From positions 1 to 37,603 of the forward strand of contig JAGGXI010000076.1 in assembly GCA_021163155.1 (NCBI GenBank): a DNA stretch of 37,603 nt, given 5' to 3'. This document shows positions 14,861-23,595 of this stretch, piece after piece; positions within the stretch are counted from its first letter, which is position 1, and every line of letters begins with the position of its first letter. The notes below the pieces were generated by a model that saw nothing but the letters and a program-made list of their open reading frames with translations, made no database searches and was not told the DNA's origin. This stretch comes from Candidatus Aerophobota bacterium. Lineage in GTDB: Bacteria; Aerophobota; Aerophobia; Aerophobales; JAGGXI01. The translations under genes and the position numbers were made by a program.

Positions 14861-17089
14861 TTAATTTATTTCTTTATAATACTTTATTTTTAAAGGATGA
14901 GCTCCTCTATCGAGAATTACTTTTATTTTCTTCTCTGAAATAATTTCTTTTAATTTCTTAATCTGGCCAAGGGATGTCACCGTAAAACAGTTAGAGCGAG
15001 TTGTAATTAAATTAGAAAGAGAACGAAATATCATTTCTTTCTCATCATCTTCGTCAATATATCCATCTCCATCATCATCCTTTCCATTATAACCCAATTT
15101 AGCTATGATAATAATCTCAAGTAATTCTCCTATCTCATTAAAAGGTTTTCTTTTGCTATTCCCGTAATTTATTATAGCATTAGCTAATGAGGAGTCGATT
15201 CCGGGAAGACTTTTTAAAACTTGACGAGATGCAGTATTTATGTTTATTCTTCCTTTTGTAGTTTTTACAGGAGGATTAGCTATACTAATTTTGTCCAGTA
15301 TTTGCCAGTCTCCTCCAGCCTGTAGTTTTATTGTCTGCCACTCTTTCCCTTTATGGATATATCCCACTTCTCCGATATTAGCAAAGGGCTTATTTTTAAT
15401 ATAGAAGCTGCTATAGTCATTTTCATCGTTTCCTTCGCCTACGGTAGGCATCCAGAACCAGTTGCGGAAGCCAGGGCTTCCTCCAGGAAGACTACTAACA
15501 AATTTTCTTGCCCTTGGGTCGTTTTTTTCAAAAGCATTCCAGGGGGCCCCATAATTATCATAGGATACTTTGTCTACTATATTTCCCCATGTATCTATTA
15601 AGATTACTGTATCACTGTTATTATTTAGTAGTTCTTTGCCTATAGTCTCCCCCTCCATTTTTATAACCATATTAAATATAATTCTATATCCCCGAGCAGG
15701 AACTTCTCCCCATAATATCATCCTTCTTAAGGAGGTTTTAATTTGCCATCCCCATATTTTACAAGAAGTATCATAAGGATTAAAAAGTTCTATCCATTCC
15801 ATTTCTATATCTATATCTATCTTTTTACCTGCCTTTTTATCTGTCTTCTTTTCCGCTGCTTCAGCTTTTTCCTCTTTAAAAATTTTTAAAACTCCTCTTG
15901 TCTTTTCCACTGTTTCTTTATTATCTTCAAGCTCGTCAAGGATCCGCTTTAGATTTTCCTCTTTATCCGAGGTGTCTTTTTCTATTTCATTTTCTATTAT
16001 TCTTGTGGCTTTTTCTTCCAATTTCTCTTTCGTCTTCTCTTTTATTTTATCCTCAAGAAGGCTTATTCCTCCTTTTATTAAATCTTTTGCCGCTGTTGTA
16101 ACTGAAGAAGTAAAGTGAGGCATTACTTCATTAATGTAAGGGGTTCTCTCAATCCCATATTTACCTTTATATTCTGTAGGAGAATTATTTTCATCACGAA
16201 AGTCAACTATATTCACAGCTATTTGATTAGCTTTATCTTGAGATATCCCTATTTTTTGTAAGGCCTGGCTAATAGTAGAAGCAGGAGAAATATTAATATT
16301 AACTCTTAAATTTTTTTCTTTGTCTACATTTTTATCATAAGAGTAAACAGTAATATAATCCTTTATTTTATTGAAAGTAGTTTCTCCTATTCCCTTAACA
16401 AGCCTTACCTCTTCTATAGTATCAAAGGGATTATCGTCTCCATAAGGTTTATCTGGACAAAACTCATCGGGCTCGTCAATCCCTTCATTTTTTTCATCTA
16501 TTATACCATCTCCATCATTATCTATTCCATCTGATTGAAGGATATTATTATCTTTATCGTCATCTACTCCTTTTTTGCCTGGAGAGGCGTCTTTACCATA
16601 ACGATAGTTTATGATTGATTCCACTTTCTCATTATCAAGTCCATTTAGTGTCCCTAAATTAACTTCGTAGGTAGTCCACCCTTGGTTAAACTTTTCATTA
16701 CCGGCTGTATTTAAATTAATCTTTGATGCTTCATCGAAAATACCTAACTTATCAACATTTTCTTTGTTCTCTTCTTCAACAACGTTATAGATTCCCTCTC
16801 CTAATTCTCCTTTAACGCCTTTTGCCCAATTCTCATAAAGGTCGTCATATTCATTGTTATCATTTTTTAATTCAGCTATTGCTCTTTCTATCCCCGCTTG
16901 AGCAAGATAATTTGCCTTAATACTATCTTTATAGTTAAAGCTTGCCCTTTCTTCAATTCTCATTTTATAAAGAAAACTTATAGCCATTATCCCAAGAATA
17001 GATAAGAGAAATAGAGAGAGAATTAATCCCATCTGCCCTTTGTCTCTTTTACGAAGGAAAAGTTTTATCTTAAATAAAACCTTATTCAT
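14861..17089 (-). CDS. Large GspK-like pseudopilin with helix-hairpin-helix and lamin-tail domains
   Basis: At 742 aa this is more than twice the usual GspK length. A type IV pilin-like N-terminus (KGQMGLILSLFLLSILGIM, membrane helix about 20-42) is followed by the GspK/PilX hallmark LAQAGIERAIAEL. Next come a first helix-hairpin-helix-like unit (SKINLNTAG, 122-130), a calcium-loop-like DNDGDGIID (190-198), a second HhH (about 224-248), a third (about 265-300), a charged coiled-coil region (about 340-425), a probable lamin-tail domain (about 428-530, WIELFNPYD...), another HhH (GRININTASRQVLKSLPG, 613-630) and a second DDDGDGYID loop (671-679). GspK caps the type II secretion pseudopilus. No other gsp genes are nearby, so the partner system is unknown. 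It is probably co-transcribed with the zinc-ribbon gene upstream (2-bp gap). Confidence 0.8.
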   Translation of the reverse strand: MNKVLFKIKLFLRKRDKGQMGLILSLFLLSILGIMAISFLYKMRIEERASFNYKDSIKANYLAQAGIERAIAELKNDNNEYDDLYENWAKGVKGELGEGIYNVVEEENKENVDKLGIFDEASKINLNTAGNEKFNQGWTTYEVNLGTLNGLDNEKVESIINYRYGKDASPGKKGVDDDKDNNILQSDGIDNDGDGIIDEKNEGIDEPDEFCPDKPYGDDNPFDTIEEVRLVKGIGETTFNKIKDYITVYSYDKNVDKEKNLRVNINISPASTISQALQKIGISQDKANQIAVNIVDFRDENNSPTEYKGKYGIERTPYINEVMPHFTSSVTTAAKDLIKGGISLLEDKIKEKTKEKLEEKATRIIENEIEKDTSDKEENLKRILDELEDNKETVEKTRGVLKIFKEEKAEAAEKKTDKKAGKKIDIDIEMEWIELFNPYDTSCKIWGWQIKTSLRRMILWGEVPARGYRIIFNMVIKMEGETIGKELLNNNSDTVILIDTWGNIVDKVSYDNYGAPWNAFEKNDPRARKFVSSLPGGSPGFRNWFWMPTVGEGNDENDYSSFYIKNKPFANIGEVGYIHKGKEWQTIKLQAGGDWQILDKISIANPPVKTTKGRININTASRQVLKSLPGIDSSLANAIINYGNSKRKPFNEIGELLEIIIIAKLGYNGKDDDGDGYIDEDDEKEMIFRSLSNLITTRSNCFTVTSLGQIKKLKEIISEKKIKVILDRGAHPLKIKYYKEIN

Positions 17090-17091
17090 TT

Positions 17092-17697
17092 TTAAGACTG
17101 TTTTTTAGAAATCTTCCTCTCTGTTTTTCTCATATAGCCATTGAGAAAGCGAATATATCCTCGTTTATTCCCTTTTTTGTCTTTAAAGGAACTAATAAAC
17201 TTTATAATATTTTCTATAACCTCAATAATTTCCTCAGAAGAAAATGTTTCTCCTTCGCCCCTTTTTTCTTTTAAGAATTCTTTAACATCATTCCATAAAT
17301 ATTCTTCCATAGAGAGTTTGCTCATTTCGGGTATAAAAATGGGGCTTGCTTTTCGTCTAAGAAAGTTTAAACTAACAAGAATATCTTCATCTGTAATATT
17401 AATTTTATTTTTATAATATTGGTAAATTTGAAATTCAATAAAGTTCATAAATTCTGCTAATTTTTTTTTATCTTCATTTATATAGTTAGCATATCTTTCT
17501 AAATAGCCTTTTTCATTTTCTATGACTAATTTTTCCTCCTGGTATTTTTCATGATTTTGAAAATAAGGACAATCAGATGGACAGTTAATTATTATTCCTC
17601 TGTTTTCACCGCAACACTGAGCACAGATATATCCTCCTAAAGGTTTACATTTTCTTGTGCCTCTTTTTTTACCACATTTTATACATTTTTTATTCAT
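17092..17697 (-). CDS. Zinc-ribbon conserved hypothetical protein
   Basis: The 201-aa product starts with a cysteine-rich module (C5, C8, C17, C25, C28, C29, C39, C43: CIKCGKKRG... ICAQCCGENRG... CPSDCPYF), which looks like a small treble-clef or ribbon domain. A helical, charged remainder is rich in Lys and Glu, with no membrane segment. I know this N-terminal pattern only from uncharacterised proteins. It ends 2 bp before the start of the GspK-like gene, so the pair is one transcription unit. Whether it serves the pseudopilin or is an unrelated passenger cannot be told. Confidence 0.7.
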   Translation of the reverse strand: MNKKCIKCGKKRGTRKCKPLGGYICAQCCGENRGIIINCPSDCPYFQNHEKYQEEKLVIENEKGYLERYANYINEDKKKLAEFMNFIEFQIYQYYKNKINITDEDILVSLNFLRRKASPIFIPEMSKLSMEEYLWNDVKEFLKEKRGEGETFSSEEIIEVIENIIKFISSFKDKKGNKRGYIRFLNGYMRKTERKISKKQS

Positions 17698-17854
17698 TTA
17701 TTTTTTCCCTTAACTTTGAATGGAAGTCAGCCTGAAGCGATGTCTATACTTATTTATCTTTGTAATTCACAACATCTTTAAATTTGATATAGTTATTATG
17801 ATGATTTTTATTATAACATTTTAGAATCGTTTAGCAAACAATAGGAGGAGACTA

Positions 17855-18400
17855 ATGGAAAGAGAAGAAGCATGGAAGTTAATTCAGGCCAAAGTAAAAA
17901 ACAAAAATTTAAAGAAACATATGCTGGCTACCGAAGCTATTATGATTGATTTGGCTTTGAGGTTCGGAGAAGATAAGGAAAAGTGGGGATTAACAGGGCT
18001 CCTGCACGACATAGACTATGAAGAGACTTCCTCTAAACCTACCCAACATGGAATAGTAGGAGCGGCTTTGTTAGAGGAAAAAGGGGTGGAGGGAGATATT
18101 ACTCAGGCAATTAAAGCTCATGCTGGCCATTCACCTACAAAAACTTTACTGGATAAGGCTCTTTATGCAGTAGATCCTCTTACCGGTCTTATTGTAGCTT
18201 GTGCTTTAATTCATCCAGATAAGAAACTGAATTCTATTGATACTAAATTTGTGATGAAGAGATTCAAGGAGAAGCGTTTTGCCGCTGGTGCAAATAGAGA
18301 TCAAATTAAGACATGTAATCAATTGAATTTTACTTTAGAGGAATTTATTGATATAGGTTTAAAGGCAATGCAAAAGATTGCCGATAAATTGGGCCTTTAA
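17855..18400 (+). CDS. HDIG-domain protein (HD phosphohydrolase family)
   Basis: This 181-aa single-domain HD protein has the metal-binding pattern H20 (KKHMLATEAI), then LLHDIDYE, and a conserved AHAGH further on, as in the HDIG subgroup. Such proteins hydrolyse phosphoester or nucleotide substrates in the cytoplasm, but the substrate of this subgroup is not established. The start ATG follows AGGAGG at good distance. The gene is divergent from the zinc-ribbon/GspK-like operon (157-bp shared upstream region) and precedes the tRNA gene on the opposite strand. Confidence 0.8.
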   Translation: MEREEAWKLIQAKVKNKNLKKHMLATEAIMIDLALRFGEDKEKWGLTGLLHDIDYEETSSKPTQHGIVGAALLEEKGVEGDITQAIKAHAGHSPTKTLLDKALYAVDPLTGLIVACALIHPDKKLNSIDTKFVMKRFKEKRFAAGANRDQIKTCNQLNFTLEEFIDIGLKAMQKIADKLGL

Positions 18401-18452
18401 TTAATAAAAAAGCTATTTAACTTATCAGATTGATTTTTGGTATAGAAAAAGA

Positions 18453-18525
18453 CGCGCCTGGCAGGATTCGAACCTGCGACCTTCGGCTCCGGGGGCCGAC
18501 ATTCTATCCACTGAACTACAGGCGC
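18453..18525 (-). tRNA. tRNA-Arg (anticodon CCG)
   Basis: On the minus strand a full cloverleaf can be drawn: acceptor GCGCCTG with CAGGCGC, D stem GTTC/GAAT, anticodon stem TCGGC/GCCGA, and T arm GCAGG-TTCGAAT-CCTGC, with G at the discriminator position. The seven-base anticodon loop is CCCCGGA, giving anticodon CCG (Arg). Position 33 is C where nearly all tRNAs have U. The 3' CCA is not encoded (TCT follows), so a CCA-adding enzyme is required. Confidence 0.92.
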
Positions 18526-18652
18526 AGTTAATTAAGGATTGAGAATTAAGAAAAACTTCATAATTCAGAATTAAGAACCTCTTTATAAACCTTAGTTCTC
18601 AATGCTTAGTGCTTAATTCTGTTTTCTTATTTCTTAGACACAAAATAGTTAA

Positions 18653-18775
18653 TTAATCCCAGATTCGGCAATTTAAATTTAAATAATGATCATTAAGTTT
18701 GTCCTGGAATATTGTTCTGAATCTAATCTTCATGAAAATTAAATTTTTCGTAATAGTTTACCAAATCCAAGTTAA
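18653..18775. repeat. Short form (123 bp) of the TTAA-type MITE-like element
   Basis: It starts TTAATCCCAGATTCGGCAA and ends with an inverted, degraded copy of the same end (TTTACCAAATCCAAGTTAA). Between them it matches the AT-rich arm of the element at 21638 but lacks the whole nested-palindrome core. Either the core was deleted, or it was inserted into a shorter ancestral unit. Upstream, 18526-18652 holds another imperfect inverted repeat (GAATTAAG/CTTAATTC types); no gene is visible between the tRNA and argG. Confidence 0.75.
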
Positions 18776-18977
18776 TAGTATATTAATGGATTTTTTCTGT
18801 TTAGTCAAATTTTAATAATAAGAGAGATTTCTGACTTCTTTAGAAATCTTAATAAATGTGGAACCTGTGATTCAAAAGCAATCCTTTCGGTATATAGGAT
18901 AGATCGCTGTCAGCCTAAGAATTATAAGATTAAAAAAAATATTTAAAATTGGACGTAAAAGGTGTACAACAAATTTC

Positions 18978-19031
18978 GTGCAAAAAAGTGCAAAAAAGCT
19001 TGATTGACAAAATTTTAAGATATGGTAAACT
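18978..19031 (+). promoter_or_regulatory. Promoter of argG with tandem 10-bp direct repeats
   Basis: TTGACA (19004-19009) and TAAACT (19026-19031) are 16 bases apart, with a TG one base before the -10 box (extended -10). Immediately upstream, GTGCAAAAAA occurs twice in direct tandem (18978-18987 and 18988-18997), a possible operator. The transcript would carry a leader of about 110 bases before argG. Confidence 0.65.
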
Positions 19032-19145
19032 TTGTTCCAATATTTTGATAAGCCATGTTAAATGTTTACTATTAACAGGGTAAATTTAAATTGATGCTTT
19101 AATGAGGTTAACGGTAACTTTTAATAAAATTTGGAAAGGAAAAAT

Positions 19146-20396
19146 ATGACAAAGAAAAAGGTAGTACTTGCTTACAGTGGAGGATTAGATACCTCTGTAA
19201 TTTTAAAGTGGTTCATTAACAAAGGATATGAGGTTGTCTGTTTTGTTGGTAATGTTGGGCAACAAGATGATTTTAAAGAAGTAGAAGAGAAAGCTTTAAA
19301 AATAGGGGCATCAAAAGTTTATATAGAGGATTTGAGAGAAGAATTTGTTACCGATTTTATTTTTCCTGCTCTTCGGGGGAATGCTATTTATGAAGGAAGA
19401 TATCTCCTTGGAACATCGTTAGCAAGACCTTTACTTGCTAAAAAGCAGATTGAGATAGCAGAGAAAGAAGAAGCAGAATATGTAGCTCATGGCGCAACAG
19501 GTAAAGGAAATGATCAGGTAAGATTTGAACTTACATATTACGCTCTTAATCCGAAAATAAAAATTATTTCTCCCTGGAAAGACCCTGAATTTCTTTCACA
19601 ATTTAAGGGAAGAAGTGATTTAATTGCCTATGCTGAAGAGTGGAAGATTCCTGTAAAGGCTTCTAAAGAGAAACCCTATAGTGAGGATGATAATTTAATG
19701 CATATTAGTCATGAAGCAGGAGTTTTAGAAAATTCGCTATTTAGACCACCGGAGGATTTGTTTACTAAGACAGTATCTCCTAAGGAAGCTCCGGATATAG
19801 AGACAATAGTTGAAATTTATTTTAAATACGGCACCCCGGTAAAAGTTATAAACAAAAATGAGGAAACGATAAAAACAGAGCCTTTGGAATTATTTATCTA
19901 TCTCAACGAGCTTGGCGATAAGAACGGTATTGGCAGAGTTGATATGATAGAAAATAGATTTATTGGTATAAAATCGAGAGGAGTTTATGAAACTCCCGGG
20001 GCGACAATTCTTTGGATTGCTCATAGAGATCTTGAAGGTATCGCTATGGATAAAGAGGTAATGCATTTAAGAGATATGCTTATACCAAAATTTTCGGAGT
20101 TAATATACAATGGTTTTTGGTTTTCTCCGGAAATGGACTTTATAATAAGTGCTTTCAATAAAAGTCAGGAAGCTATTGATGGAAAGGTTATTCTATCACT
20201 CTACAAAGGAAATGTTAATGTAATCGGCAGGGAATCACCAACCTCACTTTACGATCAAAAATTGTCCAGCATGGATGTTGAAGGTGGTTTTGATGCAACT
20301 GACTCCAGAGGATTTATTAACATTCATGCGATAAGATTAAAGGCTCATAATATAGTTTTAAGGAAAAAGAAACCTTATGAATGGCGCAAAAAATAG
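19146..20396 (+). CDS. argG: Argininosuccinate synthase
   Basis: The 416-aa product catalyses the ATP-driven joining of citrulline and aspartate in arginine synthesis. The N-terminal PP-loop AYSGGLDTS (residues 9-17) binds ATP. Further family segments include [34 protein letters not shown] and [14 protein letters not shown]. The length is normal. ATG 19146 is chosen because GGAAAGGA ends five bases upstream; the in-frame TTG at 19131 overlaps that SD. A perfect hairpin follows the stop codon, and argH starts 70 bp later, so the two form an arginine operon. Confidence 0.96.
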   Translation: MTKKKVVLAYSGGLDTSVILKWFINKGYEVVCFVGNVGQQDDFKEVEEKALKIGASKVYIEDLREEFVTDFIFPALRGNAIYEGRYLLGTSLARPLLAKKQIEIAEKEEAEYVAHGATGKGNDQVRFELTYYALNPKIKIISPWKDPEFLSQFKGRSDLIAYAEEWKIPVKASKEKPYSEDDNLMHISHEAGVLENSLFRPPEDLFTKTVSPKEAPDIETIVEIYFKYGTPVKVINKNEETIKTEPLELFIYLNELGDKNGIGRVDMIENRFIGIKSRGVYETPGATILWIAHRDLEGIAMDKEVMHLRDMLIPKFSELIYNGFWFSPEMDFIISAFNKSQEAIDGKVILSLYKGNVNVIGRESPTSLYDQKLSSMDVEGGFDATDSRGFINIHAIRLKAHNIVLRKKKPYEWRKK

Positions 20397-20423
20397 AGAT
20401 TTCTGAAAAAGTCAGAAATCTCT
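20395..20423. repeat. Perfect 12-bp hairpin between argG and argH
   Basis: AGAGATTTCTGA and TCAGAAATCTCT form an uninterrupted stem with a five-base loop, starting within the argG stop codon. No T-run follows, so it is not a classical terminator; it could stabilise the argG message. The same arms recur near 18828, 29203, 31930 and 33467, beside the GTGTAATCAGAGG repeat family, which follows here at 20430-20447. Confidence 0.8.
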
Positions 20424-20465
20424 ATAAATCTGTGTAATCAGAGGCCTCAAAGTAGGGATGTTTAA

Positions 20466-21641
20466 ATGAAACTTTGGGAAAAAGAATACAAATTAAATAG
20501 GCAGATAGAAAATTTTACAGTTGGGGATGATTATATTTTGGATAGGAGACTTGTTAGATATGATTGTCTTGCTTCAATAGCTCATGCAAAAATGCTTGGC
20601 AGAATTGGCATATTAAAAACGGAAGAGGTCCAAAGATTAGTTAAAGAGCTTAATAATATTATCAACTTTGATAAAAAAGGTGAATTTAAGATTTTAAAAG
20701 AACAGGAAGATTGTCATACTGCTATTGAAAACTATTTAACAGAGAAATTGGGAGATTTAGGAAAGAAAATACATACTGCAAGGTCAAGAAACGACCAGGT
20801 GTTAACAGCTTTGAGGTTGTATTATAAAGAGGAATTAAACGATTGTGAGAAATTAATTAATGAACTAATTAAAACAATCATAAAATTCCTTAAAGAATAT
20901 GGGGAAATAGAACTTCCAGGTTATACACATACCAGAAAGGCGATGCCTTCATCTATTCTAATGTGGGGAAACTCATTTATTGATTCAATGAAGGATAATT
21001 TAAAGTTAATAAATTTTGCAAGGGAACTAATTGACCAATCTCCACTTGGAACCGGTGCCGGATACTGTATACCTCTTAAGATTGATAGAGAATATACTGC
21101 TAAATTTCTTGGATTTAAAAAAGTGCAAGAAAATCCTATTTATACGCAGAATAGCAGAGGTAAATTTGAGTCAACAATATTGCATGCTTTAGGTCAAATA
21201 GTATTTGATCTAAACAAAATAGCATCCGATGTGATTATATTTAGTATGCCAGAATTTGGTTATTTTGAACTACCTAAAGAATTTTATACAGGAAGTTCTA
21301 TTATGCCGCAAAAGAAAAATCCGGATGTTTTAGAATTGTTAAGAGCAAAATATCATATTATTGTTTCTTATGAATTTCAGATAAAAAATATAATTAGTAA
21401 TCTTTTATCAGGTTATAATCGTGACTTGCAGCTTACAAAAGAGCCAACTATGAAGGGGTTGCAAATAACAAAAGAGAGTTTATCTATTATGGGTTTAATA
21501 TTTAAAAATTTAAAGGTTAACAGAAAAAATTGTAGTAAATCCTTAACAAAGGATATTTACGCAACAGAAGAAGTATACCAATTAGTTAAGAAAGGAGTAC
21601 CATTTAGAGAAGCGTATAAAACTATTTCTGGAAAATATTAA
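20466..21641 (+). CDS. argH: Argininosuccinate lyase, C-terminally short
   Basis: This is the last enzyme of arginine synthesis, cleaving argininosuccinate to arginine and fumarate. The superfamily signature GSSIMPQKKNP is at 276-286, and TARSRNDQVLTALRLYYKE and the PLGTGAGYCIPL loop are in place. The protein is 391 aa, whereas most bacterial ArgH proteins are about 430-470 aa. It stops at KGVPFREAYKTISGKY, the point where others continue with the rest of the C-terminal domain. The TAA stop at 21639-21641 is part of the terminal TTAA of the repeat element beginning at 21638, so an insertion probably trimmed the gene. Catalytic residues are upstream of the cut. Naturally short ArgH versions may exist, so loss of function is not certain. 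Confidence 0.9.
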   Translation: MKLWEKEYKLNRQIENFTVGDDYILDRRLVRYDCLASIAHAKMLGRIGILKTEEVQRLVKELNNIINFDKKGEFKILKEQEDCHTAIENYLTEKLGDLGKKIHTARSRNDQVLTALRLYYKEELNDCEKLINELIKTIIKFLKEYGEIELPGYTHTRKAMPSSILMWGNSFIDSMKDNLKLINFARELIDQSPLGTGAGYCIPLKIDREYTAKFLGFKKVQENPIYTQNSRGKFESTILHALGQIVFDLNKIASDVIIFSMPEFGYFELPKEFYTGSSIMPQKKNPDVLELLRAKYHIIVSYEFQIKNIISNLLSGYNRDLQLTKEPTMKGLQITKESLSIMGLIFKNLKVNRKNCSKSLTKDIYATEEVYQLVKKGVPFREAYKTISGKY

Positions 21642-21894
21642 CCCAGATTTGGCAATTTGAATAATAACCATTAAGTTTATCCTAAATATTCTTCTAAGTC
21701 TAATCTCCATGAAAATTAGATTTTTAAAAATTTTTTAGGAACAAAAAATATTTTTCTTTTTTGGGTAGGGGCGAGTTCAGTCGCCCTTTACAAAACAAGA
21801 GTTAGAGGTAATTGGGAGGCTAAAGCCTCCCCTACCCAGGCTAGGCACTCTAACAGTTTGCCGAATCTGGGCAGTTTGCCGAATCTGGGATTAA
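21638..21894. mobile_element. MITE-like element, full-length copy with duplicated right end
   Basis: The terminal sequences TTAACCCAGATTTGGCAA and, inverted, CCGAATCTGGGATTAA flank an AT-rich arm and the nested-palindrome core (GGGTAGGGG...CCCTACCC, about 21765-21838). The right end contains CAGTTTGCCGAATCTGGG twice in tandem. No coding capacity is present. It lies between argH and the PEPCK-like gene and supplies the argH stop codon. TTAA at both borders fits either a target preference or a duplicated target. Confidence 0.75.
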
Positions 21895-21914
21895 AGTAGT
21901 CGGGAGCAAGCAAG

Positions 21915-23492
21915 ATGATAAATGAATTTCAAAAAACTGCAAGTAAGATTTACGAAGATGCAAGAAAAGAGGATCGATTAATAGATAATCCAAATAGTGT
22001 TTATTTGAGGAAACTCGCTTTAGAAGAACCAGAAGTTAAAGAGACGAGATACGGGAATATTGTGGCTGATTCAGAACCAACTTCAAGAGCAGCCCTGTTC
22101 ACAAAAAATAATATTGATTTTAAATTTGGAAAAGAGGAGCAGGAATTATTAGAAGATGCAAGAACGCTTTTGAGTAAAGAGAAGATTATAAGCGTAGATG
22201 TTGAAGTTGGGGATGGAAGTAAAGGAATAACAGCAAGGTTAATTGTTCCAAAGAGATTCGCTCATGTAGCTTATGGTGGCATAAAGTTGTTTAAGCCAAC
22301 TGTTGTTCAAAATCCTACTTATCAGGTTATAATGTTTTTTGATGATGAATATGAAAGAAATAAATCAAAAACTCTTCCTAATAAAAATATTAAGATAAGA
22401 AATGCACATTCTCCAAAGGGAAGCCTTGTAAAAATAATTAAGAATAGTAATTATATAGGTGAATGGAAAAAAGGGATTTTTACAGGGGAGGATTATAGGG
22501 TAAAGCAAAGTGGCAATGCTATTTTTCTTCATGCAGGATGTAGAGAAGATTATCTTGAGATGGCTCATGGAGGTTATGGAACACAGTTTTCCTTATTTGT
22601 TGCCTTGAGTGCAAATGGGAAAACATCTTTAACTTGCAAAGTTTTAGCAAGAAAAGGAAAAGAAAAATCATGGCTTATTCAAGATGATGGGGGGACATTA
22701 AAAAGGGATGGTTCTTTTAGGGGATTTGAGGCGGGGGGATTGTTTGTAAAGACAGATAGTTTAAATCCTTATGACCAGATAGAGACATATTATGGAGCTT
22801 TAAAAACAGATACTTTTCTTGAGAATGTTTATGTTAATAAAGATGGAGAAATTGATTTTTATAATGTAAAAAGAACTTCAAATGGGAGAGCAGTTATTGA
22901 AAGAAAAGATTTTATGCATGCGAGTCGGAATATAAACGCTAAAAGAATCAATAATCTATTTATAATAACAAGAGGAGATATTATACCTGCTGTTTCAAAA
23001 TTAACACCTGAGGAGGCAACCGCATTTATGGTTTTAGGGAAGTCAATGGAATCTTCTGCAGGAGATCCAACTCAGGCAGGAAAAATAAAAAGTGTATTTT
23101 TTTATGACCCTTTTGTTGTAGGAAACAGAACAGACCATATAAATTTATTTTATGATATTTTAAAAGATAATCCTCATATAAACTGTTACCTTCTTAACAC
23201 CGGAGGAATTGGTGAGAGAGATAGGCATCATAACATTAGTTTGCAAGATACAATGGGCATTTTAGATTCAATATTAAGATGTGGTTTAGAAGATTGGATT
23301 GAATCTAAAGAAACAGGGTTGATAGTTCCTAAATCTATAAGAACAGTTGATTCTATTTTAATGCATCCAGAGAAATTATATCCTTCTTTAGAGTTTAAAA
23401 AAATACAAGAAGAATTAAATAAACAAAGAGCAGAAACTTTAGATAAATACCCTGGATTAGATAAGAAAGTCAAAGTTGTCTTCCAAAATTAA
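21915..23492 (+). CDS. Divergent PEP carboxykinase (ATP-type) family protein
   Basis: The 525-aa protein shares the ATP-PEPCK layout. A P-loop-like ALSANGKTSLT (230-240) aligns with the family's SGTGKTTLS. The second metal/nucleotide motif is IQDDGG (255-260). FLENVYVNKDGEIDF (301-315) matches the LLENV...GEVDF region, and IIPAVSKLTPEEATAFM (356-372) matches the PPVSKLTPEQA region. The later LLNTGGIGERDRHH replaces the usual VNTGW...GVGKR nucleotide-binding segment, so the active site is altered. Canonical enzymes convert oxaloacetate and ATP to PEP and CO2; this subgroup may do so or may use another substrate. The SD GGGAG is eight bases before ATG. It stands between two MITE-like elements. 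Confidence 0.65.
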   Translation: MINEFQKTASKIYEDARKEDRLIDNPNSVYLRKLALEEPEVKETRYGNIVADSEPTSRAALFTKNNIDFKFGKEEQELLEDARTLLSKEKIISVDVEVGDGSKGITARLIVPKRFAHVAYGGIKLFKPTVVQNPTYQVIMFFDDEYERNKSKTLPNKNIKIRNAHSPKGSLVKIIKNSNYIGEWKKGIFTGEDYRVKQSGNAIFLHAGCREDYLEMAHGGYGTQFSLFVALSANGKTSLTCKVLARKGKEKSWLIQDDGGTLKRDGSFRGFEAGGLFVKTDSLNPYDQIETYYGALKTDTFLENVYVNKDGEIDFYNVKRTSNGRAVIERKDFMHASRNINAKRINNLFIITRGDIIPAVSKLTPEEATAFMVLGKSMESSAGDPTQAGKIKSVFFYDPFVVGNRTDHINLFYDILKDNPHINCYLLNTGGIGERDRHHNISLQDTMGILDSILRCGLEDWIESKETGLIVPKSIRTVDSILMHPEKLYPSLEFKKIQEELNKQRAETLDKYPGLDKKVKVVFQN

Positions 23493-23595
23493 ATCATAAA
23501 ATTATTTTGTTATTTTCACCTATGTATATAAGGGATATCTAATTATTTATTTTTACCCCCCCAACCGATTTCCAAAAATTTACAGAGTCTAAGGT

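Noticed and set aside
15353-16101. Plus-strand frames of 67-82 codons across the GspK-like gene
   Set aside because: They are antisense to a long continuous coding region and have low-complexity composition.
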